Shown here one piece after another: positions 33,744-42,331 of a stretch of DNA of 64,000 bases (within the stretch, counting starts at the first letter, position 1; each line of letters opens with the position of its first letter). The translations under genes and the position numbers were made by a program. The stretch comes from JAEYFP01 sp964579795 (GTDB lineage Bacteria > Bacillota > Clostridia > Lachnospirales > Lachnospiraceae), in NCBI GenBank assembly GCA_964579795.1, contig CAZOHM010000005.1, positions 33,826 to 97,825 of the forward strand, given 5' to 3'. Below the pieces are notes generated by a model that made no database searches, had not been told where the DNA came from, and worked only from the letters and a program-made list of their open reading frames with translations.

Positions 33744-35339
33744 CTAAAATTGCAGATAAATAAACTGCTGTGCATCAAAGCCCCGACCATAAGAGCCAAA
33801 AATAACAACCGCACCGATTAACGTACACATTACTACCCATTGTAAGCATTTTGGCATAGCAAATATTCTGCTGCGAATGCTTCCCTTTCGCTGAACCATA
33901 CTGACTACAAACAATATAACAATTGCTACACAGGCAACAATAAACTCTTCCTTCGGAAGATTCAGATTATCGAAGATTTTCTGCAGCTGAAAATTTGGTA
34001 TTTCCAAAAACATGTTTCTCATTGTATGGAATGCCGCATCTACATTTGCTGAAATATCAAAAATACGTAAAAATGCCATAAGCCAGAACGTTTTGACAAT
34101 TCTGAAAACTTTTAGGAAAAATCCGTTTTTTTTCAAATGAAGCTTTGAAATTATCAATTTTGAAACTGGTTCAAGCTCTGTACCAAGTATAATAAATACA
34201 CAATTCAAAAGTCCCCAAACAACATATCGATTTTCTGATCCATGCCACATGCCTGTTGTCGCCCATACAATTACCATCGGTAGATAAATTGGAAGTCTTT
34301 TTCCAAGCTGATCACTGACATTTGTTCTAACCCACTTACCAATATTCATAACATGTCTGGAAATAGATAATGGATAGAATATATAGTCCTTAAACCATGT
34401 ACCAAGCGTGATATGCCATCTTCTCCAATACTCAGCAATACTTTTTGAAAAGAAAGGCCGCTCAAAATTCTCTGCTACACGTATGCCAAACATTTCGCTG
34501 ACACCAATTGCAACATCTATACCTCCGGAAAAGTCTCCATAAATCTGCATGGAATAAAAAAAGACAGCAAAAAATAAATAAATGCCTTTATAGTCTTCCT
34601 GAAAATCAATTGCAGTGTTTACATAAACAGCCAGACGATCCGCAATCACAAGCTTTTTAAAAAGCCCCCACATGATTCTATAAAATCCTGACAAAATTCT
34701 TTCAAAATTAAATATTACTGTTTTATACAGTTCCGGTGCCAGTTCTCCGAACCGGCTGATTGGTCCTTGAATAATTTGTGGAAAAAAAGAAACATACAGT
34801 GCAAATCGAAATGGGTTTCTTTCTGCCGGATATTTCCCATAATAAATATCAATCAAATATCCCATTGACTGAAAGGTATAAAATGAAATACCAAGTGGAA
34901 GAAACAAATCAAGAAATCCAATAAAATCTGTATTGTGGAAAAAATGAAGTCTGAAAAGATTGATATAGGATATACTCCAGTTTGCGTACTTTAGAAAGAG
35001 CAGAATTCCAAAATTAATAAAAAGACACAAAAAAAGCATCCGCTTTTGCTTTTTCTTAACTGCGGATTTGTATGCTTTTTTTTCTTCTTTTGAAAGTATC
35101 TCTTTATTCTGTTTGATATATTCCTTTTGCTTTTCTGATTTGTCACTCATCCATAATGCAGCAAGGTATGTAGTAATCGTTGTAAACAAAATAAAGCAGG
35201 CATTTTTCCATCCAGTGCATAAATAGAAATAATAACTTGCTGCCAATAACACACACCACTGCCACTTCTTAGGTACTACATAATACACGAGCAGTACAAT
35301 CAAAACAAATACTGCAAATTTCATTGATATAAACGACAT
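33744..35339 (-). CDS. MBOAT family membrane acyltransferase (DltB/AlgI-like)
   Basis: 531 residues, about 11-12 membrane helices. Family marks: PISRFGELAPE near residue 195, YWRRWHITLGTWFKDY near 315 and the conserved His in GMWHGSENRYVVWG near 365. Moves an activated acyl or aminoacyl group from the carrier protein across the membrane. Its length is closer to AlgI/PatA-type proteins than to DltB (about 400). A Lys/Glu-rich cytoplasmic loop occupies residues 70-98. Lies between the carrier and SGNH genes. Confidence 0.85.
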   Translation of the reverse strand: MSFISMKFAVFVLIVLLVYYVVPKKWQWCVLLAASYYFYLCTGWKNACFILFTTITTYLAALWMSDKSEKQKEYIKQNKEILSKEEKKAYKSAVKKKQKRMLFLCLFINFGILLFLKYANWSISYINLFRLHFFHNTDFIGFLDLFLPLGISFYTFQSMGYLIDIYYGKYPAERNPFRFALYVSFFPQIIQGPISRFGELAPELYKTVIFNFERILSGFYRIMWGLFKKLVIADRLAVYVNTAIDFQEDYKGIYLFFAVFFYSMQIYGDFSGGIDVAIGVSEMFGIRVAENFERPFFSKSIAEYWRRWHITLGTWFKDYIFYPLSISRHVMNIGKWVRTNVSDQLGKRLPIYLPMVIVWATTGMWHGSENRYVVWGLLNCVFIILGTELEPVSKLIISKLHLKKNGFFLKVFRIVKTFWLMAFLRIFDISANVDAAFHTMRNMFLEIPNFQLQKIFDNLNLPKEEFIVACVAIVILFVVSMVQRKGSIRSRIFAMPKCLQWVVMCTLIGAVVIFGSYGRGFDAQQFIYLQF

Positions 35340-35382
35340 TAATCTCTGTTATCCTTTGTAAGATTTTTCTCTGTTATCAGGA

Positions 35383-35610
35383 CTATTCTTCCTCAAGTTT
35401 CTGCACAAGCTGATAAATAGCCTGAGCAGAGTTAAAGTTTTCCGGAACCATATGCTCTGCATTAATTTCAATATCAAACTGATCCATTAATTCTCCAACA
35501 ATATTTACTACATCAAACGAATCAAAAATTCGCTTATCAATCAGGCAGTTTTCAGTTTCATAGTTAATCTCCGGGTGAATGCTCTTTAAAATTTCAATGA
35601 TTTCTTCCAT
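35383..35610 (-). CDS. Acyl carrier protein (DltC-like)
   Basis: 75 residues. The phosphopantetheine-bearing Ser is in FDSFDVV (residue 31); the rest is the usual four-helix carrier with an acidic helix 2. It should receive the activated amino acid or acyl group from the adenylating enzyme encoded 31 nt upstream. Canonical dlt operons place dltC after dltB; here it lies between the ligase and MBOAT genes. Confidence 0.82.
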   Translation of the reverse strand: MEEIIEILKSIHPEINYETENCLIDKRIFDSFDVVNIVGELMDQFDIEINAEHMVPENFNSAQAIYQLVQKLEEE

Positions 35611-35641
35611 ATTTTTTTCCTCGCTTTATAATAATAGTATT

Positions 35642-37147
35642 TTACAGCTGTTTTTTCAAACTCATTCTGTCAACTTTTCCATTTTGTAAAAGCGGCATTT
35701 TTTCAAGCTTATGAAGTACATTTGGTAGCATGTATCTTACCAGACGTTTTTTTAATGCTTCAATGATTTTTTCATCATCATATGTCTCTGATTCGTAAAA
35801 TAGAACAATCTTCTGCTGTTCCTGTGCAAAAAGACAACACACTGCTTTCATTCCCGGCAATGAACTGGCCACAGTTTCAATTTCTCCAAGCTCAATCCGA
35901 TGTCCCATATGCTTAATCTGAGAATCTTTTCTTGATATAAACACAAGTTCTTTTCTATCATTATATTTTGCCAAATCACCTGTTCTATAAATCTTTTCAG
36001 GATAATAAGTGTTCAGCGGATTCTGTACAAATACCTCAGCTGTCTTTTCCTGCGCATTGTAATAGCCAAGTGCAAGACAACTGCCTTTTACACAGATTTC
36101 TCCCGAAACACCTGGTCTTCTGATAAGCTTATCATCCTCATCTAAAAGAAAAACTTCTGTATTACGAAAAGCATTTCCAATTGGAATTATTTCATCATCT
36201 GCGTACTCTCTATCCACAACATAATAAGTACATACACCCGTAATCTCAGTCGGACCATATATCTGAATAAACACTGCCTCAGGATAATTTGCTTTCCAAT
36301 AATTATAGCATTTTGTTGGCATAGCCTCTGCACCAAAAATTATCTTTCTTAATGCATCTGGCCTAATTGATTTGAACCCACGAAAGGTAGAAATCATTTT
36401 CATAGCTGATGGTACCCATCGAATTGTTGTAATATGATATTTCTGCAGAAATTCAAGCAGGCGTAAAGGAATCGAAAAGTACTCCAATGGAACGATTCCC
36501 ATCGATGCTCCCATTTTCAACGTACAATAAATATCTATCAGTGAAGCATCAAAATAGAAGGGTGCCTGATTGGCAATCACATCTTTTGATGTAATATCAG
36601 CTGCTTTGCAAAATTGCTCGATATAGTCAATAAGAGAACGATGACTGACAACAACACCTTTTGGAACACCGGTGGAACCGGATGTATAAAGCACATATAC
36701 AGGGTCTGTATCTATTGCACTCTGTCTCAAGCTGCAAAGCTGTTCATCCAACTGCTCTGTTTCAACCATCTCTTCAAATATAAATACATTATTTGAAAAT
36801 GTACGTGCTGCGTCAAAATGAGACATGTCTGTAATCACTGCTGCCGGTTTCAAGTTTTCAACAATTAGTCTGATTCTGTACTCCGGCATATTAGTATCCA
36901 GTGGAACATAGAAATTTCTGCTGGCAACAGTTCCCCAAAATGCACTCAAAATATGTGGTGTTTTTTCCATGTAAACCAAAACAGGTCGGCAAACTGTGCT
37001 CAGCTTTTTAATCAGCTTACTTCCAATCGCTCTTGTATCTCTTAATATCTGTGCATATGTGTACTGCGTCTGCTCGTCAAAATAGGCTGTTTTATCAGGA
37101 TATTTTTCAGCTGCCTCCAATAAATAATCCAGTATATTGGTTTTCAT
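35642..37147 (-). CDS. DltA-like amino-acid adenylating ligase
   Basis: 501 residues, ANL superfamily. Motif A3 is YTSGSTGVPKG near residue 152, A5 is IYGPTEITGV near 298, and A7/A8 are YRTGDLAKY and a GHRIELGEIE hinge; the catalytic A10 Lys is in LLQNGKVDR. It would activate a small amino acid with ATP and load the carrier protein. In Bacillus DltA a Cys in the FCGE segment packs against D-alanine; the aligned segment here is IIFGAEAMP, with Gly in place of Cys, so D-Ala specificity is not assured. GAGGG lies 6-7 nt upstream. First gene of the cluster, 63 nt after tyrS with a terminator between. Confidence 0.82.
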   Translation of the reverse strand: MKTNILDYLLEAAEKYPDKTAYFDEQTQYTYAQILRDTRAIGSKLIKKLSTVCRPVLVYMEKTPHILSAFWGTVASRNFYVPLDTNMPEYRIRLIVENLKPAAVITDMSHFDAARTFSNNVFIFEEMVETEQLDEQLCSLRQSAIDTDPVYVLYTSGSTGVPKGVVVSHRSLIDYIEQFCKAADITSKDVIANQAPFYFDASLIDIYCTLKMGASMGIVPLEYFSIPLRLLEFLQKYHITTIRWVPSAMKMISTFRGFKSIRPDALRKIIFGAEAMPTKCYNYWKANYPEAVFIQIYGPTEITGVCTYYVVDREYADDEIIPIGNAFRNTEVFLLDEDDKLIRRPGVSGEICVKGSCLALGYYNAQEKTAEVFVQNPLNTYYPEKIYRTGDLAKYNDRKELVFISRKDSQIKHMGHRIELGEIETVASSLPGMKAVCCLFAQEQQKIVLFYESETYDDEKIIEALKKRLVRYMLPNVLHKLEKMPLLQNGKVDRMSLKKQL

Positions 37148-37182
37148 TTTTTTCCCTCGGCCATCCTAAAATATTTAACGAC

Positions 37183-37207
37183 AAAATTGTATCACCAGAT
37201 ACAATTT
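37183..37207 (-). terminator. Short terminator after tyrS
   Basis: 10-bp stem AAATTGTATC/GATACAATTT around TGGT, immediately after the tyrS stop and with a short T end. Confidence 0.65.
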
Positions 37208-37210
37208 ACG

Positions 37211-38434
37211 TCAATTAAGTTTCACCTTTTTGAAACTCTTCTTTCCTTTTTTCAATACCAGTCCATCACCTGTAAGCTTGTCTTTGGAAAATTGTATATG
37301 AATGTCCAAAATCTTATCTCCATCAGCAGAGACACCACCCTGTTCAACAGCTCTTCTTGCTTCGGATTTTGACGAAACGAGTTCTGCTTTTACAAGCAAA
37401 GTTAAAATATCAATTTTATCATCTGTAAAGTCAGTCACTTCAAGTAATGCTGTTGGCATATCCTCAGCACCTCCCTGACTAAACAAGGCTCTTGCAGATG
37501 TCTGTGCCTTAACTGCTTCCTCTTCTCCGTGTACAAGCTTAGTCAGCTCAAAAGCAAGTATCTCCTTTGCCTGATTCAATTGGCTTCCTTCCCAGTCATC
37601 CATCTCATCAATCTGCTCTAATGGAAGGAATGTAAGCATACGAATACATTTCAAAACATCTGCATCATCAACATTTCTCCAGTACTGATAAAAATCAAAT
37701 GGTGACGTCTTTTGGGGATCAAGCCAGACTGCTCCAGATTGTGTCTTGCCCATCTTTTTGCCTTCCGAATTTAACAAAAGTGTAATTGTCATCGCATAAG
37801 CATCTTTGCCAAGTTTACTGCGAATTAATCTTGTTCCGCCAAGCATATTGCTCCACTGATCGTCTCCACCAAACTGCATATTACATCCATATTTTCTATA
37901 TAACTCTAAAAAATCATAGCTTTGCATAATCATATAGTTGAATTCAAGGAAACTTAAACCTTTTTCCATTCTCTGCTTGTAACATTCTGCTGCAAGCATT
38001 CTGTTTACACTAAAGTATGGTCCAACTTCACGTAATACTTCAATATAATTCAATTCACGCAGCCAGTCAGCATTGTTAACCATCAATGCTTTCCCCTCGG
38101 AAAAGTCAATAAAACGGCTCATCTGCTTTTTAAAGCAGTCAATATTATGGTTGATATCATCTTCTGTCAGCATTTTTCTCATATCTGTTCTTCCTGACGG
38201 GTCTCCAATCAGACCTGTTCCGCCGCCAAGAAGTGCAATTGGCTTATTCCCTGCCATTTGTAGTCTCTTCATTAAACACAATGCCATAAAGTGTCCTACG
38301 TGAAGACTGTCCGCTGTTGGATCAAATCCAATATAAAAGGTTGCCTTTCCATTATTGATTAAATCTTTAATTTCTGCTTCATCTGTTACCTGTGCAATCA
38401 ATCCTCTTGCAACCAGTTCATCATAAATTGTCAT
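37211..38434 (-). CDS. tyrS: Tyrosyl-tRNA synthetase
   Basis: 407 residues. Class I synthetase with the HIGH variant DSLHVGHF near residue 47, the KMSKS variant KKMGKTQSG near 230, and a C-terminal S4 RNA-binding domain (about 340-407). Tyr-recognising residues lie in YIGFDPTA and QFGGDDQW. The ATG at 38432-38434 is chosen because AAAGGAG lies 6-7 nt upstream; a longer reading from 38488 would start in the T-box terminator region. Controlled by the upstream T-box. Confidence 0.97.
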   Translation of the reverse strand: MTIYDELVARGLIAQVTDEAEIKDLINNGKATFYIGFDPTADSLHVGHFMALCLMKRLQMAGNKPIALLGGGTGLIGDPSGRTDMRKMLTEDDINHNIDCFKKQMSRFIDFSEGKALMVNNADWLRELNYIEVLREVGPYFSVNRMLAAECYKQRMEKGLSFLEFNYMIMQSYDFLELYRKYGCNMQFGGDDQWSNMLGGTRLIRSKLGKDAYAMTITLLLNSEGKKMGKTQSGAVWLDPQKTSPFDFYQYWRNVDDADVLKCIRMLTFLPLEQIDEMDDWEGSQLNQAKEILAFELTKLVHGEEEAVKAQTSARALFSQGGAEDMPTALLEVTDFTDDKIDILTLLVKAELVSSKSEARRAVEQGGVSADGDKILDIHIQFSKDKLTGDGLVLKKGKKSFKKVKLN

Positions 38435-38489
38435 CTTTTTCTCCTTTTCACTATTCATTGTTAGACAGATACAACCATAAAAATACAAT

Positions 38490-38755
38490 AAAAAACCCTG
38501 TCCTGTAAAGGACGGGGTTATCTTTCCCGTGTTACCACCTTTGTTTACAAGCTGCTCTCACAGCCCGCCTCAGCGAGTATCATAATATAATACCCAAACA
38601 CGATAACGTGTGCTATTCCGTCGCAGTCTACTAAGTCAAAGCCGTTCAATGCGAGGCTCAAAGATGTATTCACCGATAAGTTTGTCTGCGCCTCTCACCA
38701 TCCGGCTACTCTCTTTTGACCTGATTATCTGCTACTTGTTCCTATCATTGCCTTT
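38490..38755 (-). promoter_or_regulatory. T-box riboswitch, tRNA-Tyr responsive, tyrS leader
   Basis: T-box core GGTGGTAACACGG at 38539-38527, terminator stem CCCCGTCC/GGACAGGG (38494-38519) with a T-run, Stem I apical elements AGAGAGTAGCC and GGTGAGAGGC, and a specifier codon UAC (38668-38666) in the context GAATACATC. All point to tRNA-Tyr sensing and transcription antitermination of tyrS. Confidence 0.95.
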
Positions 38756-38761
38756 CCATGC

Positions 38762-38790
38762 ATTATAACTACAAATTTTCCGCATGTCAA
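38762..38790 (-). promoter_or_regulatory. Consensus sigma-A promoter of the tyrS T-box transcript
   Basis: Perfect TTGACA (38785-38790) and TATAAT (38762-38767) with a 17-bp spacer; the -35 overlaps the stop codon of the MATE gene. Confidence 0.93.
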
Positions 38791-40130
38791 GATATAGTCT
38801 GTGGCTTTGAAACTTTTTTTATTGTATAAAAATATGCCGGAATCAATAATACATCTGCCAGAAGCCAAGCTGCTGGATTTGATACTGCTATTCCTTCAAA
38901 ACTCAAATACTGTGCTGCGATCATTGACACAACACCTCGGCCAATCAATTCCATTACCCCAGCAAGCATTGGCATCATCGGAAATCCCATTCCCTGCATT
39001 ACATTTCTGAAAATAAATATCATACCAAGTGGAATAAAGAACACTGAAATAATTCCAATATACGTCTTTCCATAGAAAACCATCTGTGAGATATCGCCTG
39101 TTACAAACACACCCATTATTTGATCTATAAATGCGTTTGCCACAAATGCAATCAAAACTGCATAAACAATTGTCAGAATACAGCTTACCCTCGTACCCTG
39201 GCGGATTCGTTTGATGTCATTCACTCCGTAGTTTTGTGCACCATAAGTTGCCATTGTCATACCAATTGCTAAAAACGGCTGTGTCAGTAACTGTTCTGCT
39301 TTACTGGCAGCTGTGTACGCGGCAATTACTGTTGAGCCAAGCATATTTAATGCTCCCTGTAAAATCAATGCGCCTACTGCTGTAATAGAAAACTGCAGAG
39401 CCATTGGTACTCCAATATTCATCTGTGTACGCGCATAACAATCATGCAGCTTCCAATGCCCCTTTTCTATACATAGAATCGGAACCTTTTTTGCCACATA
39501 AACAAGACAAGCAATACCTGATACTCCCTGAGCAGCAATTGTTGCAACAGCCGCTCCAGCTACACCCATATGGAATACAACAATTAATAAAAGATCCAGA
39601 AAAATATTCAGTACCGCGGAAATTATCAAAAAAACCAATGGAATGATGCTGTTTCCAACAGAGCGAAGCAGTGCTGACATTAAATTATACAACACACAGG
39701 CTGCCATACCGGCACAAATAATAATAATATAATCATAAGACATCTGATAAATATTTTCCGGTGTATTTAACATTCTCAAAAGCCAGTTCATGCATAAAAC
39801 ACTTAATGCAGTTGCAATTACGGTTATAATAATAGATAAGATTGCTGCAGAACCAACACTCTTTTTCACGCCTTCTAAATCAGAAGCACCAAATTTTTGT
39901 GATGTCAGTACAGTGAAGCCTGTTGTCAATCCACTCATAAAACCAAAAATCAAAAAAATAATCATTCCGGTTGCACCAACTGCCGCCAACGCTTCTACTC
40001 CAACAAAACGTCCGACTATAATTGTATCAACCATGTTATAGAACTGTTGGAATATATTACCAATAATAAGGGGGACCGTAAACCTGATGATTAACCTCCA
40101 TGTTGACCCCTTTGTCATATCTAAATTCAT
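38787..40130 (-). CDS. MATE family cation-coupled efflux transporter
   Basis: 447 residues, 12 membrane helices in two related halves, with the family starts IIGNIFQQFYNMVDTIIVG and GVPMALQFSITAVGALILQG. Exports drugs or other cationic compounds in exchange for Na+ or H+; substrate unknown. GAGGGA lies 5 nt upstream of the ATG. It starts 30 nt after the threonine ammonia-lyase gene and may share its transcript. Confidence 0.92.
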   Translation of the reverse strand: MNLDMTKGSTWRLIIRFTVPLIIGNIFQQFYNMVDTIIVGRFVGVEALAAVGATGMIIFLIFGFMSGLTTGFTVLTSQKFGASDLEGVKKSVGSAAILSIIITVIATALSVLCMNWLLRMLNTPENIYQMSYDYIIIICAGMAACVLYNLMSALLRSVGNSIIPLVFLIISAVLNIFLDLLLIVVFHMGVAGAAVATIAAQGVSGIACLVYVAKKVPILCIEKGHWKLHDCYARTQMNIGVPMALQFSITAVGALILQGALNMLGSTVIAAYTAASKAEQLLTQPFLAIGMTMATYGAQNYGVNDIKRIRQGTRVSCILTIVYAVLIAFVANAFIDQIMGVFVTGDISQMVFYGKTYIGIISVFFIPLGMIFIFRNVMQGMGFPMMPMLAGVMELIGRGVVSMIAAQYLSFEGIAVSNPAAWLLADVLLIPAYFYTIKKVSKPQTIS

Positions 40131-40160
40131 GTTATTCCCTCAAAATCCTTATGGATTTAC

Positions 40161-41372
40161 CTATATGTTTGTTCGAACAATCTTTGGCTTATAACCGCCT
40201 TCTGTTAATGCCTTCATTATTTCCTCTTTATGCTCTGTTCCAAATGCCTCCAGAGTGATTCTCAGTTCCACAGCTGCACTTCTGTTTGTTGATACAAACT
40301 GATTATGTTCAAGCTTGATAACATTTCCATTCTGCTTTGCAATCACATCTGCAACTCTTGACAGTTCACCCGGCTTATCCGGCAATAGTACAGAAACAGT
40401 AAATATTCTGTCTCTCATAATCAATCCCTGCTGAACAACAGAGGACATCGTAATAACATCCATATTTCCGCCACTGAGAATAGAAACAATCTTTTTATTT
40501 TTAACTTTCAGTTGTTTAAGTGCTGCAACTGTTAATAATCCTGAATTCTCAACAATCATTTTATGGTTCTCTACCATATCAAGAAATGCAACAATGATTT
40601 CTTCATCAGGTACTGTTAAAATCCCATCAAGATTCTTCTGAATATATGGGAAAATCTTTGTTCCCGGTGTCTTTACTGCTGTACCATCTGCTATTGTATT
40701 CACTGTGTCAAGTGTCAATACTTTTCCAGCTTCAATGGATGCCTTCATACACGCTGCACCAGCCGGCTCTACACCAATCACTTTTATTTTAGGATTCATC
40801 AGCTTGGCAAGTGTAGAAACTCCCGCCGCAAGTCCACCACCACCAATCGGAACTAAAATATAATCCACAAGCGGAAGCTCTTTGAATATTTCCATAGCAA
40901 TTGTTCCCTGTCCGGTTGCTACAGCCGGATCATCAAACGGATGAATAAATGTATATCCATTTTCATTTGCTAGTTCTAATGCTTTTGCACATGCTTCATC
41001 ATATACGTTCCCAAACAATACAACCTGTGCACCATAACTTTTTGTCCGGTTTACCTTAATCAAAGGCGTTGTTGTTGGCATAACAATAACAGCCTTTGCT
41101 CCAAACTCCTTTGCAGCATATGCAACTCCCTGTGCATGATTTCCTGCAGATGCCGTAATAATACCTTTGTTTCGTTCCGCCTCTGTCAATGTACTAACTT
41201 TATAGTATGCACCACGAAGTTTATAGGCTCCTGTCATTTGCATGTTTTCCGGTTTCAAATAAATCTTATTTCCTGTCTGCTGACTCAAATAATTACTGTA
41301 TATAAGTTTCGTTTCTAATGTGACTTTTTTAACAATTTCACTGGCTTCTTCAAATTTTTCTAATGTCAACAT
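40161..41372 (-). CDS. tdcB: Threonine ammonia-lyase (biodegradative type, with ACT domain)
   Basis: 403 residues. PLP enzyme making 2-oxobutanoate and ammonia from threonine. The PLP Lys is in MTGAYKLRGA near residue 52, phosphate-binding loop GGGGLAAG near 180, and a C-terminal ACT domain (about 325-400, starting SVLLPDKPGELS) gives amino-acid control. It can feed isoleucine synthesis or threonine fermentation; no other ilv genes are nearby to decide. GAAGGA precedes the ATG. Lies between ftsY and the MATE gene. Confidence 0.93.
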   Translation of the reverse strand: MLTLEKFEEASEIVKKVTLETKLIYSNYLSQQTGNKIYLKPENMQMTGAYKLRGAYYKVSTLTEAERNKGIITASAGNHAQGVAYAAKEFGAKAVIVMPTTTPLIKVNRTKSYGAQVVLFGNVYDEACAKALELANENGYTFIHPFDDPAVATGQGTIAMEIFKELPLVDYILVPIGGGGLAAGVSTLAKLMNPKIKVIGVEPAGAACMKASIEAGKVLTLDTVNTIADGTAVKTPGTKIFPYIQKNLDGILTVPDEEIIVAFLDMVENHKMIVENSGLLTVAALKQLKVKNKKIVSILSGGNMDVITMSSVVQQGLIMRDRIFTVSVLLPDKPGELSRVADVIAKQNGNVIKLEHNQFVSTNRSAAVELRITLEAFGTEHKEEIMKALTEGGYKPKIVRTNI

Positions 41373-41389
41373 TACCTGTCCTTCTTTCC

Positions 41390-42307
41390 TTATGCAAAAA
41401 GCGCATCAACAAATTCATCTGCATTAAATTTCTGCATATCCTCTACTGTTTCACCAACACCAATATATTTTACCGGTATACCAAGCTCTGCCTGAATCGC
41501 AACTGCAATTCCACCCTTAGCTGTTCCGTCAAGCTTTGTTAATATGATTCCTGTAATATCAGCTGCAGCTTTAAATTCTTTTGCCTGACTAAGTGCATTC
41601 TGCCCTGTCGTTCCATCCAAAACAACAAGTGTTTCTCTATATGCGTCAGAATATTCTCGATCAATAATTCGATTGATTTTCTTTAGTTCTTCCATAAGAT
41701 TTTTCTTATTATGAAGACGTCCAGCTGTATCGCATAGAAGTACATCTATATTTCTTGACTTTGCTGCATTCAATGCATCAAATACAACAGATGCCGGATC
41801 CTGGCCTTCTGTACCCATAATAATCTCCACACCTGCTCTGTTTGCCCATTCTGCAAGCTGTTCACCGGCTGCAGCACGGAATGTATCGGCAGCTGCCACC
41901 ATCACTTTTTTTCCTTGACTCTTCAGATGTGATGCTAATTTCCCTATGCTTGTTGTTTTTCCAACACCATTTACTCCAACGACAAGTACAACAGATTTTC
42001 TGTTTTCAAACTCATATGCAGTTTCACCTGTCTGCATTTGCGCCTTGATATCTTCAATCAAAAGCTGTTTACATTCCATCGGCTCTTTCACATGCTGCTC
42101 TTTCACTTGTTCTCGAAGTTTCTCAAGAATCTGTGAAGATGCATGTACACCAATATCACCCATAATCAGTATTTCTTCAAGTTCCTCATAAAAATCCTCG
42201 TCGATACTAGAGGCACCGGTAAATACCGAATCAATTCCCTGAACAATATGATCTCTTGTTTTTGTAAGACCACTTACAAGTCGCGAAAAAAAGTTTTTAT
42301 TTTCCAT
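41390..42307 (-). CDS. ftsY: Signal recognition particle receptor FtsY
   Basis: 305 residues: short N domain (1-90) and SRP-type GTPase NG domain with P-loop GVNGVGKTTS near residue 110, AADTFRAAA, DTAGR and TKLDGTAKGG. Receives SRP-ribosome complexes at the membrane. The acidic A domain of E. coli FtsY is absent, as usual in Firmicutes. It follows smc by 24 nt in the conserved rnc-smc-ftsY order; its ribosome site is weak, suggesting coupling. Confidence 0.96.
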   Translation of the reverse strand: MENKNFFSRLVSGLTKTRDHIVQGIDSVFTGASSIDEDFYEELEEILIMGDIGVHASSQILEKLREQVKEQHVKEPMECKQLLIEDIKAQMQTGETAYEFENRKSVVLVVGVNGVGKTTSIGKLASHLKSQGKKVMVAAADTFRAAAGEQLAEWANRAGVEIIMGTEGQDPASVVFDALNAAKSRNIDVLLCDTAGRLHNKKNLMEELKKINRIIDREYSDAYRETLVVLDGTTGQNALSQAKEFKAAADITGIILTKLDGTAKGGIAVAIQAELGIPVKYIGVGETVEDMQKFNADEFVDALFA

Positions 42308-42331
42308 GATGACACACTTTCTAAATTATAT

